A stretch of 64,000 bases of DNA, taken from contig JANQSN010000025.1 of assembly GCA_028284045.1 (NCBI GenBank), forward strand, positions 1 to 64,000, written 5' to 3'. The notes beneath the pieces are model-generated. The model was not told the origin of the DNA, did no database searches, and saw only the letters and a list, made by a program, of their open reading frames with translations. The first letter of the stretch is position 1. Each line of letters opens with the position of its first letter. The DNA is from Alphaproteobacteria bacterium (GTDB taxonomy: Bacteria; Pseudomonadota; Alphaproteobacteria; DSM-16000; Inquilinaceae). Both the position numbers and the translations under genes were made by a program. Below are positions 47,541-57,221 of this stretch, in pieces.

Positions 47541-49052
47541 ATGAGCCTCGACGACGAGAACGACCGGGCGTTCCACGAGCAGATCATCGAAGAGGTGCTC
47601 GCCGCCTACCCCGAGAAGGGCCGCAAGCGGCGCGCCAAGCACCTGAACGTCGTGGAAGAGGGCGCCAGCGACTGCGGCGTGAAGTCGAACGTGAAGTCGC
47701 TGCCCGGCGTCATGACCGTGCGCGGCTGCGCCTATGCCGGGTCCAAGGGCGTGGTGTGGGGACCGGTCAAGGACATGGTCCACATCTCGCACGGGCCGGT
47801 CGGCTGCGGGCAGTATTCCTGGGCGCAGCGCCGCAACTACTATGTCGGCGAGACCGGCGTCGACGCCTTCGGGACGATGCAGTTCACCTCCGACTTCCAG
47901 GAGCGGGATATCGTCTTCGGCGGCGACAAGAAGCTGCGCACGCTGATCGACGAGATCGAGACGCTGTTTCCCCTGGCCAAGGGCATGACCGTGCAGTCGG
48001 AATGCCCGGTCGGCCTGATCGGCGACGACATCGAGGCGGTCGCCCGCGCCAAGGCCGAAGAACTGGGCAAGCTGGTGGTGCCGGTGCGTTGCGAGGGCTT
48101 CCGCGGCGTGTCGCAGTCGCTGGGCCACCACATCGCCAACGACACCATCCGCGACTGGGTGTTCGGCCGAGACGCTTCGAGTGACGAAGCGGCGAGCGAT
48201 AGCGGTCCCGCCGACGGATTCGAGCCGTCGCCCTACGACGTCGTCATCATCGGCGACTACAATATCGGCGGCGACTGCTGGGCCTCGCGCAAGCTTCTGG
48301 AAGATGTCGGCCTGCGCGTCATCGCCCAATGGACCGGCGACTGCACGCTGGCGGAGCTGGAGCGGGCACCCAAGGCCAAGCTGAACCTGATCCATTGCTA
48401 CCGGTCGATGAACTACATTTCCCGGCATTTGGAGGAGAAGTACGGAACCCCGTGGTCGGAGTTCAACTTCTTCGGGCCGACCCGGATCGAGCAGTCCTTG
48501 CGGATGATCGGCGAGTTCTTCGACGACCGGATCAAGCAGAACGTGGAGACGGTCATCGCCCGCAACCGGGTGCTCGCCGACGCGGTGATCGACAAGTACC
48601 GGCCGCGCCTGGAGGGCAAGAAGGTGATGCTCTATGTCGGCGGCCTGCGGCCTCGGCACATGGTCTCTGCCTACGAAGACCTCGGCATGGAGGTGGTCGG
48701 CGCGGGGTACGAGTTCGCCCACAAGGACGACTATCAGCGGACCATGGAGCATGTGAAGGGCGGCACGCTGATCTTCGACGACGTCACCGCCTACGAGATG
48801 GAGAAGTTCATCGAGCGGATCCGTCCCGACCTGGTCGGCTCCGGCATCAAGGAAAAGTACCCGATCCAGAAGATGGGGGTGCCGTTCCGCCAGGTTCATT
48901 CCTGGGACTATTCGGGGCCGTACCACGCCTATGACGGCTTCGCGGTGTTCGCCCGCGACATGGACATGGCGGTGAACAGCCCGGTCTGGGGCCTGTTCCA
49001 GGCGCCGTGGATGCAAACGCCGGCCGCAGAGACCGCCGAGCCGGCCGCTTAG
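47541..49052 (+). CDS. nifD: Nitrogenase molybdenum-iron protein alpha chain NifD
   Basis: 503 residues from ATG 47541 with GAGGAGCAGAGGA before it. P-cluster ligands Cys63 (RGCAYAGS), Cys89 (GPVGCGQYS) and Cys155 ([11 protein letters not shown]); cofactor ligands Cys286 (IHCYRSMNY) and the His of HSWDYSG. Residues about 212-228 hold a Ser/Ala/Asp-rich insert not present in standard NifD between DWVFGR and [10 protein letters not shown]. Otherwise normal and a group I Mo-type protein. Confidence 0.98.
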   Translation: MSLDDENDRAFHEQIIEEVLAAYPEKGRKRRAKHLNVVEEGASDCGVKSNVKSLPGVMTVRGCAYAGSKGVVWGPVKDMVHISHGPVGCGQYSWAQRRNYYVGETGVDAFGTMQFTSDFQERDIVFGGDKKLRTLIDEIETLFPLAKGMTVQSECPVGLIGDDIEAVARAKAEELGKLVVPVRCEGFRGVSQSLGHHIANDTIRDWVFGRDASSDEAASDSGPADGFEPSPYDVVIIGDYNIGGDCWASRKLLEDVGLRVIAQWTGDCTLAELERAPKAKLNLIHCYRSMNYISRHLEEKYGTPWSEFNFFGPTRIEQSLRMIGEFFDDRIKQNVETVIARNRVLADAVIDKYRPRLEGKKVMLYVGGLRPRHMVSAYEDLGMEVVGAGYEFAHKDDYQRTMEHVKGGTLIFDDVTAYEMEKFIERIRPDLVGSGIKEKYPIQKMGVPFRQVHSWDYSGPYHAYDGFAVFARDMDMAVNSPVWGLFQAPWMQTPAAETAEPAA

Positions 49053-49111
49053 GGGGGCCTGACCCGCCCCCGTTTTCCTTCCAGCCCGCCCGTCTGAGGA
49101 GACCCCGTGCC

Positions 49112-50650
49112 ATGTCGCAGAGCGTGGAGACCACCAAGGACCACGGCACGCTGTTCCGCGAGCCGGAATACCAGGAGATGCTGCGGGCAAAGCGGGCGGA
49201 TTTCGAATGCCCGCACGCGGACGAGACGGTCCAGCGCATCAGCGAATGGACCAAGTCCGAGGCGTATCGGGAGAAGAACTTCGCCCGCGAGGCGCTGGTC
49301 ATCAACCCGGCCAAGGCGTGCCAGCCCCTGGGCGCGGTCTTCTGCGCCGCCGGGTTCCAGGACACCCTGTCCTTCGTGCACGGCTCGCAGGGCTGCGTCG
49401 CCTATTACCGCTCCCACCTGTCGCGGCATTTCAAGGAGCCGGCGTCGGCGGTGTCCTCCTCGATGACCGAGGATGCCGCCGTGTTCGGCGGCCTCAACAA
49501 CCTGATCGACGGCCTGGCCAACGCGCACGCGCTCTATCACCCCCAGATGATCGCCGTGTCGACCACCTGCATGGCGGAAGTGATCGGCGACGACCTGCAT
49601 GCCTTCATCGGCAATGCCAAGGAGAAGGGCTCGGTCCCGGCCGACTTCGACGTGCCGTTTGCCCATACGCCCGCCTTCCAGGGCAGCCATGTGAACGGCT
49701 ACGACAACATGCTGCTCGGCATCCTGACCCATTTCTGGCAGGACGCGGAGCGGACGCCGACGGCCGCCCTCAACATCATCCCCGGCTTCGACGGCTATTG
49801 CGTCGGCAACAACCGGGAGCTGAAGCGCCTGCTCGACCTCATGGGGGTCGCGCACACCATCCTGTCGGACGCCTCGGACACCTACGACACGCCCAGCGAC
49901 GGCCGCTTCCGCCTCTACGACGGCGGCACCACCATCGCCCAGACCAAGGACGCCTTGAACGCCGCCGCCACGCTGTCGATGCAGGCGGCGTGCACCAAGA
50001 AGACGCTGGCCTTCGTCAAGGGCAAGGGGCAGGAGACGGCGGCGCTCAACTACCCCCTGGGCGTGGCCGGCACCGACCAATTCCTCACCACCGTGTCGGC
50101 GCTGACCGGGCAGCCGATCCCCGAGGCGCTGACGCTGGAACGCGGGCGCCTGGTCGACGCGCTGACCGACAGTCAGGCCGTGACCCACGGCAAGCGCTTC
50201 GCAGTGTTCGGCGATCCCGACTTCGTCCACGGCATGTGCCGTTTCCTGATGGAGATGGGGGCGGAGCCGCGCCACGCGCTGGCCACCAACGGCACCAAGC
50301 CCTGGGCGAAGCAGATGCGGGCGATGCTGGCGGACTCGCCCTATGGGCAGGCCTGCGAGGTCTGGCCGGGTGCGGACCTCTGGCATATGCGCTCGCTCTT
50401 GCACACCGCACCGGTCGACTTCGTGATCGGCAGCAGCCACGGCAAGTATCTGGAACGCGACACGGGCACGCCGCTGATCCGGCTGACCTTCCCGATCTTC
50501 GACCGGCATCACCACCACCGCTTCCCGACCTGGGGCTACCAGGGCGGCTTGCAGGTGCTGGTGCGCATCCTCGACGCCATCCTGGCCAAGGCCGATGCCG
50601 ACAGCGACGAGGCGGGCGTCACCGATATCAGCTTCGACCTGACCCGCTAG
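49112..50650 (+). CDS. nifK: Nitrogenase molybdenum-iron protein beta chain NifK
   Basis: 512 residues from ATG 49112. P-cluster ligands are in [34 protein letters not shown] and [16 protein letters not shown]. The conserved start with [32 protein letters not shown] and end [26 protein letters not shown] are standard. Gap of 59 bp after nifD. nifE follows 49 bp later, so cofactor scaffold genes are likely in the same transcript. Confidence 0.98.
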   Translation: MSQSVETTKDHGTLFREPEYQEMLRAKRADFECPHADETVQRISEWTKSEAYREKNFAREALVINPAKACQPLGAVFCAAGFQDTLSFVHGSQGCVAYYRSHLSRHFKEPASAVSSSMTEDAAVFGGLNNLIDGLANAHALYHPQMIAVSTTCMAEVIGDDLHAFIGNAKEKGSVPADFDVPFAHTPAFQGSHVNGYDNMLLGILTHFWQDAERTPTAALNIIPGFDGYCVGNNRELKRLLDLMGVAHTILSDASDTYDTPSDGRFRLYDGGTTIAQTKDALNAAATLSMQAACTKKTLAFVKGKGQETAALNYPLGVAGTDQFLTTVSALTGQPIPEALTLERGRLVDALTDSQAVTHGKRFAVFGDPDFVHGMCRFLMEMGAEPRHALATNGTKPWAKQMRAMLADSPYGQACEVWPGADLWHMRSLLHTAPVDFVIGSSHGKYLERDTGTPLIRLTFPIFDRHHHHRFPTWGYQGGLQVLVRILDAILAKADADSDEAGVTDISFDLTR

Positions 50651-50699
50651 CGGCGCGCTGCGCCTCGCCCTGACGTCTACGCTCGGGAGCGCCCCGCCC

Positions 50700-52100
50700 A
50701 TGCCGGACCGGCAGATCGCCGCCGCTTTCGACGAGCCCGACTGCGCCGTCAACCGCGCCAAGCCGGCGGCCGAGCGCCAGCTTGGCTGTGCGGCGGCGGC
50801 GCTGGCGCCGGGGGCAGCGGCCGGCGGCTGCGCCTTCGACGGTGCCAAGATCGCGCTGCAGCCGATCACCGATGCCGCCCATCTGGTGCACGGGCCGATC
50901 GCCTGCGACGGCAACAGTTGGGACAGCCGCAACACCGGCTCCAGCGGCCCGCAGCTCTACCGCACCGGCTTCACCACGGATCTGTCGGAGATCGACATCA
51001 TCCAAGGCGGGGAGCGGCGGCTTGCCCGCGCCCTTCGCCAGGTGGCCGAAAGCCACCGTCCCGCGGCCATCTTCGTCTACGTCACCTGCGTGCCGGCCTT
51101 GATCGGCGACGACGTGGCGGCGGTGTGCGAGGCGGCGGCGGATCAGCTTGGCCTGCCCGTCATCCCGGTCGACGTGCCGGGCTTCGTCGGATCGAAGAAC
51201 CTCGGCAACAAGCTGGCCGGCCGCGTCCTGCTGGACCGGGTGGTGGGTACGCGCGAGCCGGCGGACCCGTCGCCCACCGATATCAACCTGATCGGCGAGT
51301 ACAACGTGGCGGGCGAGCTGTGGCAGGTGCGGCCGCTTCTCGACCGGCTCGGAGTGCGGGTGCGCGCGGCGATCACCGGCGATGCCCGCTACCACGACGT
51401 CGCCACGGCGCACCGCGCCCGGCTCTCCATGGTGGTGTGCTCCAAGGCCATGGTGGCCTTCGCCCGCGGCCTCCACGACCGTTACGGCATCCCCTATTTC
51501 GAGGGGTCGTTCTACGGCATCGGCGAGACCTCCGCCGCGCTCAGGCAGATCGCCCTTGGCTTGGCCGCGGCAGGCGGGCCGGCCGACCTGCCGGCGCGTG
51601 CCGAAGCGCTGATCGCCGAGGCGGAGGCCCAGGCCCGGGCGCGGCTGTCGCCTTACCGGGCGCGTCTCACCGGGCGCCGGGTCCTGCTCTACACCGGCGG
51701 GGTGAAGTCCTGGTCTGTGGTCGCCGCGCTGCAGGAAATGGGCCTTACGGTGGTCGGCACCTCGGTACGCAAGTCGACCGAGGAGGACAAGGACCGCGCC
51801 CGCGCCTTGCTGGGCGACGACGCCGCCCTGTTCGGTCAGATACCGGCGCGGGAGCTTTACGGCCGGCTGGCGGCCGGCGAGGCCGACCTCTTGATGTCCG
51901 GTGGGCGCACCCAGTTCGTCGCCCTGAAGACGCGGACCCCGTGGCTGGACATCAACCAGGAACGCCATCACGCCTATGCCGGCTATGACGGCGCGGTCGC
52001 CCTGGCGGCCGAGGTCGACGCCGCCCTTCACCATCCCGTCTGGCATCAGGTCCGCCGGCCCGCACCCTGGGACGGCGCCGGAGCGAGCGCGTGTCGGTGA
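50700..52100 (+). CDS. nifE: Nitrogenase cofactor scaffold NifE
   Basis: 466 residues. Forms NifEN with NifN, where NifB-co matures into the iron-molybdenum cofactor. Features: [72 protein letters not shown] and [21 protein letters not shown]. The usual GPAGC reads GPIAC but the Cys is kept. Ends 10 bp into nifN. Confidence 0.96.
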   Translation: MPDRQIAAAFDEPDCAVNRAKPAAERQLGCAAAALAPGAAAGGCAFDGAKIALQPITDAAHLVHGPIACDGNSWDSRNTGSSGPQLYRTGFTTDLSEIDIIQGGERRLARALRQVAESHRPAAIFVYVTCVPALIGDDVAAVCEAAADQLGLPVIPVDVPGFVGSKNLGNKLAGRVLLDRVVGTREPADPSPTDINLIGEYNVAGELWQVRPLLDRLGVRVRAAITGDARYHDVATAHRARLSMVVCSKAMVAFARGLHDRYGIPYFEGSFYGIGETSAALRQIALGLAAAGGPADLPARAEALIAEAEAQARARLSPYRARLTGRRVLLYTGGVKSWSVVAALQEMGLTVVGTSVRKSTEEDKDRARALLGDDAALFGQIPARELYGRLAAGEADLLMSGGRTQFVALKTRTPWLDINQERHHAYAGYDGAVALAAEVDAALHHPVWHQVRRPAPWDGAGASACR

Positions 52101-53512
52101 TCGCCCCACCGGCCCCCGCCAGGCTGGACGGCCGGCCGGCCGGCCGCCCCGCCGCCAAGGCGTGCGCCGTCAACCCGCTGAAGATCAGCCCGGCGCTGGG
52201 CGGCGCGCTCGCCTTCTTAGGAATCGACCGCGCCCTGCCGCTGCTGCACGGCAGCCAGGGCTGCACCGCCTTCGCGCTGGTCCTGCTGGTCCGCCACTTC
52301 CGCGAGGCGATCCCCCTGCAGACCACCGCGATGAGCGAGCTGAACACCATCCTCGGCGGCGCCGACAATCTGGAGCAGGCGGTCGCCACCTTGCGCGAGC
52401 GAGCGTCGCCGCGGCTGATCGGCCTGTGCTCCACGGCGCTGACCGAGACCCGCGACGAGGACATCCGCGGCGACCTGCGTGCGCTGATGCTGCGCCATCC
52501 GGAATGGCAGGACCTGGCCGTCGTCTACGCGCCGACCCCCGACTTCGCCGGCAGCCTGGAGGTTGGCTGGGCCAGCGCCGTTCAGGCGATGATCGACGCC
52601 CTGGTCGACGAAGGGCCGCGTCCGCGACACCGCCGACAGGTCAACCTGCTGCCCGCCAGCCACATGACCCCGGCCGACGTGGAGGCGGTGCGCGAGATGA
52701 TCGAGGCGTTCGACCTGTCGGCGGTCGTGCTGCCGGACCTGTCCGGCTCGCTGGACGGTCACGTGCCCGACGACTATGTGGCGACCACGCTCGGCGGGAC
52801 CCGCGTGGAGGACATCGCCGGCATGGGCGCCGCACAGATCACGCTGGCGGTCGGCGAGCATATGCGCGGCGCGGCGGAGGCGTTGCAGCGGCGAACCGGC
52901 GTGCCCTTCCGCGTGCTGGAGCGGCTGACCGGCTTGCAAGCCGTCGACACTTTCGTGGAGACCTTGATGGCGATCAGCGGCCGCCCGGCACCGGAGAGCG
53001 TGCGGCGCGAGCGCAGCCGCCTGGTCGATGCCATGCTGGATGGCCATGGCGCCTTCACCGGCCGGTCCGTGGCGGTCGCCGCGGAGCCCGACCTGCTGGT
53101 CTCGATCACCCGGTTCCTCAACGAGCTCGGCTGCCGGATCGCCGCCGCCGTTACCAGCATGCCCGCCGCCTCGCTGGCCGGCGTGCCGGGAACCGCCGTC
53201 GTCGGCGATCTGGACGACCTGCACCGGCTGACCGAGGCGGCCGGCGGCGCCGATCTGGTGATCGCCAACGCCCATGGTCAGGCGACGGCCGATGCCGTCG
53301 GCGCCCCCCTCTTTCGCTTGGGCTTTCCCGTGTTCGATCGCCTGGGCGCCGGCCACCGGGTCAGCGTCGGCTATCGCGGCACGCGGGACCTGCTGTTCGA
53401 CATCGGCAACCTTCTCATCGCCGGCCGCACCGTGCCGACGGCACGCGGCCACCCGCGGGAGGCTTCGGACCATGACCATCTCCATGCGCCGGCTGCGCTC
53501 GGTTGCTCCTGA
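52091..53512 (+). CDS. nifN: Nitrogenase cofactor scaffold NifN
   Basis: 473 residues, start GTG at 52091 inside the end of nif[60 protein letters not shown] is the NifN signature with its Cys. [16 protein letters not shown] and the C-terminal [31 protein letters not shown] are also typical. Its stop lies 40 bp beyond the start of nifX, an unusually long overlap. Confidence 0.95.
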   Translation: MSVIAPPAPARLDGRPAGRPAAKACAVNPLKISPALGGALAFLGIDRALPLLHGSQGCTAFALVLLVRHFREAIPLQTTAMSELNTILGGADNLEQAVATLRERASPRLIGLCSTALTETRDEDIRGDLRALMLRHPEWQDLAVVYAPTPDFAGSLEVGWASAVQAMIDALVDEGPRPRHRRQVNLLPASHMTPADVEAVREMIEAFDLSAVVLPDLSGSLDGHVPDDYVATTLGGTRVEDIAGMGAAQITLAVGEHMRGAAEALQRRTGVPFRVLERLTGLQAVDTFVETLMAISGRPAPESVRRERSRLVDAMLDGHGAFTGRSVAVAAEPDLLVSITRFLNELGCRIAAAVTSMPAASLAGVPGTAVVGDLDDLHRLTEAAGGADLVIANAHGQATADAVGAPLFRLGFPVFDRLGAGHRVSVGYRGTRDLLFDIGNLLIAGRTVPTARGHPREASDHDHLHAPAALGCS

Positions 53513-53996
53513 CGCGGAACCCGCCGGCGGGGACGCCGCCCCGATCCGGGTCGCCTTCGCCACCCAGGACTTGAAGACGGTGAATGCCCATTTCGCCGGA
53601 GCGCGGACCTTCGCCGTCTACGAGGTCACCGCCGACGGCCACCGCTTCCGCGAGGCCATCCGCTTCGACCAGGCGAGCGCCCAGGACCAAGTGCATGCCG
53701 ACGGGGAGGAGGACCGCATCACGCCGCGCGCCGACGCGCTGGAAGGATGCGCCGTTCTGTTCGTCCTGGCCATCGGCGGGCCGGCGGCGGCCAAGGTGGT
53801 CAACCGCCGCATCCACCCGATCAAGCTGCCGGCGCCCGAGCCGATCGCCGCCGTCCTCGACCGCGTCCAGGAGATGCTGCGCACATCGCCGCCCCCCTGG
53901 CTGCGCAAGGCGCTGGGCGGCGGCCGGTCGGCATGGCGCGACCGTCCTGGCGACGACGCGCTCAGCGACGACGAAGACGTTCTAGAGGATGCGTGA
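53472..53996 (+). CDS. nifX: NifX, NifB-co carrier
   Basis: 174 residues from ATG 53472, overlapping nifN by 41 bp. Core IRVAFATQDLKTVNAHFAGARTFAVYEV, then LEGCAVLFVLAIGGPAAAKVVNRRIHPIK, is the NifX/NafY cofactor-binding domain. It has an Asp/Glu-rich tail (DDALSDDEDVLEDA). It may shuttle the cofactor precursor between NifB and NifEN. Overlaps the next gene by 1 bp (TGATG). Confidence 0.94.
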   Translation: MTISMRRLRSVAPDAEPAGGDAAPIRVAFATQDLKTVNAHFAGARTFAVYEVTADGHRFREAIRFDQASAQDQVHADGEEDRITPRADALEGCAVLFVLAIGGPAAAKVVNRRIHPIKLPAPEPIAAVLDRVQEMLRTSPPPWLRKALGGGRSAWRDRPGDDALSDDEDVLEDA

Positions 53997-54490
53997 TGGC
54001 CGTCCCCGACCGGGTCGTTCCCGCCGACGGGACGGCCGGTCCGGTCGGCGCCGACCCTCAGACGTTCCTGGGCGCGCTCGTCTCGCTGATGCGCGCGCAT
54101 GACAGCTATGGCGTCTGGGACCGCAAGTCGGACGAAACGGTCCTCGCCCGCTTCGTCCTGTCGCCGGAGAAACGCCGGGCAATCCCGGTCACCGCCGATC
54201 CCGACGCCGCCGTCCTGTGGCGGCTGGACGTCTTCTACACGGCGGTCGGGCTGGCGGTCAGCCGGCAGACCGGGCTGGACGCCACAAGCCTGGTCAAGGT
54301 GTCGGGCGAGGGGTTCGGCCGCGCCGTGATCACGGTCGGGATCCTCGTGCTGGTCAGCCGCCCATTGCGCGACGTGCACCGTTTCGGCTTCGAGTCGATC
54401 GAGGCGCTGGCGTCGGCCGGCGAGGCCCTCGTGGCCACCGCGCTCGCGCGCATCTACCGCTTTCCCGCCCTGGCCTGCGAGGCGGGCTGA
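53996..54490 (+). CDS. NifX-associated protein (DUF269)
   Basis: 164 residues. Family members always lie next to nifX in Mo-nitrogenase clusters. Visible signature: FLGALVSLMRAHDSYGVWDRKSDETVLARFVLSPEKRRAIPVTADPD, then RLDVFYTAVGLAVSRQTGL and SGEGFGRAVITVG. Molecular function unknown; the context points to cofactor assembly. Confidence 0.92.
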   Translation: MAVPDRVVPADGTAGPVGADPQTFLGALVSLMRAHDSYGVWDRKSDETVLARFVLSPEKRRAIPVTADPDAAVLWRLDVFYTAVGLAVSRQTGLDATSLVKVSGEGFGRAVITVGILVLVSRPLRDVHRFGFESIEALASAGEALVATALARIYRFPALACEAG

Positions 54491-54511
54491 TCACCTTGAG
54501 GAGGTAGGCCG

Positions 54512-54793
54512 ATGCCCGAGACCCCCACCCTCCGGCGTGACGGCACGCCCTGGCGGCCGCTCTACGTCGAAGCCATCGACCCGGACGTCTGCATCGGCTG
54601 CGGGCGCTGCTTCAAGGTGTGCGTCCACGGCGTCCTGATGCTGATCGGCCTGGACGAGGACGACACGGTCGTCGCCGCCGACGATGACGAGGCGGAACGC
54701 CGGGTCATGACACTTGCCGAGAAGGGCCGGTGCATCGGTTGTGCGGCCTGCCGTCAGGTATGCGGGTCGAAGGCGTTGACGCTGGCCGCTTGA
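54512..54793 (+). CDS. fdxB: nif-specific ferredoxin III FdxB
   Basis: 93 residues with cluster motifs CIGCGRCFKVCVHG and CIGCAACRQVCG, separated by about 50 residues, as in FdxB of Rhodobacter and Azotobacter (ferredoxin III). Its second motif has the last Cys followed by G rather than P. A GAGGAGG site precedes the start. Probably the last gene in the nifHDK-led unit, as a new sigma-54 promoter follows. Confidence 0.93.
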   Translation: MPETPTLRRDGTPWRPLYVEAIDPDVCIGCGRCFKVCVHGVLMLIGLDEDDTVVAADDDEAERRVMTLAEKGRCIGCAACRQVCGSKALTLAA

Positions 54794-54815
54794 TCGACGT
54801 TTGCGACACCCGCCG

Positions 54816-54831
54816 CTGTCGGGGGTCCGAC
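54816..54831 (+). promoter_or_regulatory. NifA upstream activator site before iscA
   Basis: TGTCGGGGGTCCGACA is a TGT-N10-ACA palindrome. It is 75 bp upstream of the -24 element at 54906. Confidence 0.88.
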
Positions 54832-54905
54832 AAAGCCGACGTTGTTGTCCGGTCTCGCCCCCGTCGGGGAACCGACCATCGAGGCGTTCCGTCGTTCCGA
54901 CCATC

Positions 54906-54921
54906 TGGCACGCGGCTTGCT
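54906..54921 (+). promoter_or_regulatory. Sigma-54 promoter of the iscA-nfu-nifV-nifW-nfn-rubrerythrin unit
   Basis: TGGCACGCGGCTTGCT, a perfect consensus. Predicted start near 54931, 40 nt ahead of the iscA ATG. Confidence 0.95.
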
Positions 54922-54973
54922 GAACCGACGGACGAACGACCGGCCCGCCGGGCTTCTTGGGAGGGACGAGGAC

Positions 54974-55297
54974 ATGGTGGCACTGACCGAGCGCGCCCGC
55001 GACACGCTTCAGCGGCTGATCGCCGGTGCGGAGCCCGGCACGGACGGCCTGCGCATCATGGTCGAGACCGGCGGCTGTTCCGGCCTCCAGTACCGGCTGG
55101 GGCTGGAAGGCGCCAGCGGGACCGGCGACCGCGTCTACGACTTCGACGGGATCAAGGTCTATGTCGACGCCGTCAGCCAGCCGGCGGTGCAGGGCCTGCA
55201 GGTCGACTTCGTGGAGAGCGTCGAGGCGTCGGGCTTCATCTTCGACAACCCCAACGCGCGCGACGTCTGTAGCTGCGGCAAGTCCTTCGCCGGCTGA
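54974..55297 (+). CDS. nif-type IscA/HesB iron-sulfur assembly protein
   Basis: 107 residues. The A-type carrier motifs are GGCSGLQYRLGLE (first Cys) and CSCGKSF (Cys-x-Cys) near the end. Such genes in nif clusters are named iscA-nif or hesB. They pass Fe-S clusters to nitrogenase proteins. First gene of the third nif unit. Confidence 0.93.
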   Translation: MVALTERARDTLQRLIAGAEPGTDGLRIMVETGGCSGLQYRLGLEGASGTGDRVYDFDGIKVYVDAVSQPAVQGLQVDFVESVEASGFIFDNPNARDVCSCGKSFAG

Positions 55298-55327
55298 CCG
55301 GACGCGAGCGCCTGAGGATCCTGGGCG

Positions 55328-55663
55328 ATGCACAACGAGACGGCTCCCCTCCGCAACGGCGTCGATCCAGCCCCGCCCCCCGCCGGCCCAACGATCGAAG
55401 AGCGTCGGCGCATCGTGCAAGAGGCGATCGACGCCCTGGCCCCGGTCGTCGCCGGCGACGGCGGCATGCTCTCGCTGGTCGCCGTTGACGGTGACCAGGT
55501 CACTGTCCGCCTGGCGGGTACCTGCGGGGCGTGTGAGCTGGCCTCTCTTACGCTCTTAGGCCTGCGGGCGCGCCTTGTACCGCAGCTCGGCCGCGCCGTC
55601 CGTGTCGTGCCGGAAGGCACGCCGATCGATGTCGTGCCGGAAGGGGTGCCGATCGGTGCCTGA
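55328..55663 (+). CDS. NifU C-terminal (Nfu) domain protein
   Basis: 111 residues. IVQEAIDALAPVVAGDGGMLSLVAVDGDQVTVRLAGTCGACELASLTLLGLRARL is an Nfu domain with the CxxC pair (CGAC) that holds a [4Fe-4S] cluster. Nfu usually reads CxxCP; here the Pro after CGAC is Glu. The full NifU N-terminus and its middle ferredoxin domain are missing. Its C-terminus is a short repeat (VVPEGTPIDVVPEGVPIGA). It overlaps nifV by 8 bp. Confidence 0.88.
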   Translation: MHNETAPLRNGVDPAPPPAGPTIEERRRIVQEAIDALAPVVAGDGGMLSLVAVDGDQVTVRLAGTCGACELASLTLLGLRARLVPQLGRAVRVVPEGTPIDVVPEGVPIGA

Positions 55664-56846
55664 GGGGCCGCTGCTCCTGGACGACGCCTGGCCGGCGCCG
55701 GTCGTCCGTCCGCCGCGCCGCGCCGTCATCAGCGACACCACGCTGCGCGACGGCGAGCAGACGCCGGGCGTCGCCTTCACCGAGGCGGACAAGGTGGCGA
55801 TCGCCACGGCGCTCGCCCGCGCCGGCGTGCCGGAGCTGGAGGTCGGCACCCCGGCGCTCGGCGGGCAGGAGCAGACCTGTATTCGCGCCGTCGTGGCCGC
55901 CGGCCTCGACTGCGATCTGGTCGGTTGGTGCCGCATGACCACCGCGGATGTCGACGCCGCCGTCGCGTGCGGCCTTCGCGCAGTCAACCTGTCGCTACCG
56001 GTCTCCGACATCATGCTGCGGGCCAAGTTCGCCCAAGGGCGCGACTGGGCGCTGGCGACGACCGAGCGCATCGTGGCCTACGCCCGCGACCGCGGTCTCG
56101 CCGTGGCGGTGGGCGGTGAGGATGCCTCGCGCGCCGATCTCGACCATGTGGCGCGGGTGATGGACCGGGCGACGGCGCTGGGCGCCCATCGGTTCCGCTT
56201 CGCCGACACGCTGGGGGTCCTGGACCCGGTCGCCACCGGCCAGGCCATCGGCTTCCTGAGGGCCCGCGCCGACATCGCGCTGGAGATTCACACCCATGAC
56301 GATCTGGGCCTGGCCACCGCCAACGCGCTGGCCGGCCTGGCCGCCGGCGCCAGCCATGTCAGCACCACAGTCAACGGCCTGGGCGAGCGGGCCGGCAACG
56401 CGCCGCTGGAGGAGGTGGTGGTGGCGCTGACCCGGCTCCACGGCGCCGAAACCGGCGTCGATCTGTGCGCGCTGATGGCCCTGTCCGGGCTGGTGGCGGC
56501 CGCCGCCGGCCGCCCGGTGCCGCGCGGCAAGAGCATCGTCGGCGCCGATGTGTTCACCCATGAGAGCGGCATCCATGTCAGCGGCCTGTTGCGCGACCGG
56601 CAGACCTACCAGGGCCTGGACCCGGGATGGCTCGGCCGCCGGCATGCGGTGCAGCTCGGCAAGCATTCCGGCACCGCCGCCGTCGCCCATGTCCTGGCCG
56701 CGCTCGGCCGCTCGCTGGACGGCGACGCGGCGGCCGCCCTGCTGGACCGAGTGCGCGCGCACGCGGTTCGCACGAAACGGCCGCCGGATCCGACGGCCCT
56801 GGCCGCCTTCTGCGACGAACTGCTGATACGGGAGGAGCGCCCATGA
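55656..56846 (+). CDS. nifV: Homocitrate synthase NifV
   Basis: Makes homocitrate, the organic acid of the iron-molybdenum cofactor. 396 residues from GTG 55656. Motifs: DTTLRDGEQTPGVAF (catalytic Arg, metal Asp and Gln), GLRAVNLSLPVSDIML, and HTHDDLGLATANALAG with the metal His residues; NGLGERAGN, and HESGIHVSGLL. No leucine-sensing C-terminal domain, as expected for NifV. ATGA overlap with nifW. Confidence 0.95.
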   Translation: MPEGPLLLDDAWPAPVVRPPRRAVISDTTLRDGEQTPGVAFTEADKVAIATALARAGVPELEVGTPALGGQEQTCIRAVVAAGLDCDLVGWCRMTTADVDAAVACGLRAVNLSLPVSDIMLRAKFAQGRDWALATTERIVAYARDRGLAVAVGGEDASRADLDHVARVMDRATALGAHRFRFADTLGVLDPVATGQAIGFLRARADIALEIHTHDDLGLATANALAGLAAGASHVSTTVNGLGERAGNAPLEEVVVALTRLHGAETGVDLCALMALSGLVAAAAGRPVPRGKSIVGADVFTHESGIHVSGLLRDRQTYQGLDPGWLGRRHAVQLGKHSGTAAVAHVLAALGRSLDGDAAAALLDRVRAHAVRTKRPPDPTALAAFCDELLIREERP

Positions 56847-57193
56847 CCGGTCTCTTGGACAGGCTGAGGTCCCTCGACACGGCGGAGGACCTGCTCGACC
56901 ACTTCGCCATTCCTTATGACCAGCGCATCGTCGATGTGAATCGGCTGCATATCCTCCAGCGGCTGCACGACCGGCTGCGGGAAGCCGATGTCGGCGCGCT
57001 GGACGACGGCCGGCTGCACCTGGTGTTCAGCGATCTGCTGGCGCGGGCCTATCGCGACTTCGTCACCTCCGATGCCCGCACCGAGAAGGTGTTCCGGGTG
57101 TTCCATCGCGGCACCGCCGCCGGCCTGCCCGAGGGTGCGGCCGTCATCCCCTTGGATCAGATCCGCGGCGTTCCGGTGGCCGAGCGCCGCTAG
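56843..57193 (+). CDS. nifW: Nitrogenase-stabilising protein NifW
   Basis: 116 residues. LDRLRSLDTAEDLLDHFAIPYDQRIVDVNRLHILQRLHDRL and VFSDLLARAYRDFVTSDARTEKVFRVF are the NifW signature. It helps NifDK maturation or protects it from oxygen. Start overlaps the nifV stop by 4 bp. Confidence 0.95.
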   Translation: MTGLLDRLRSLDTAEDLLDHFAIPYDQRIVDVNRLHILQRLHDRLREADVGALDDGRLHLVFSDLLARAYRDFVTSDARTEKVFRVFHRGTAAGLPEGAAVIPLDQIRGVPVAERR

Positions 57194-57221
57194 CCCGGCG
57201 TCCTGGGAAGGGGTTCGACCC

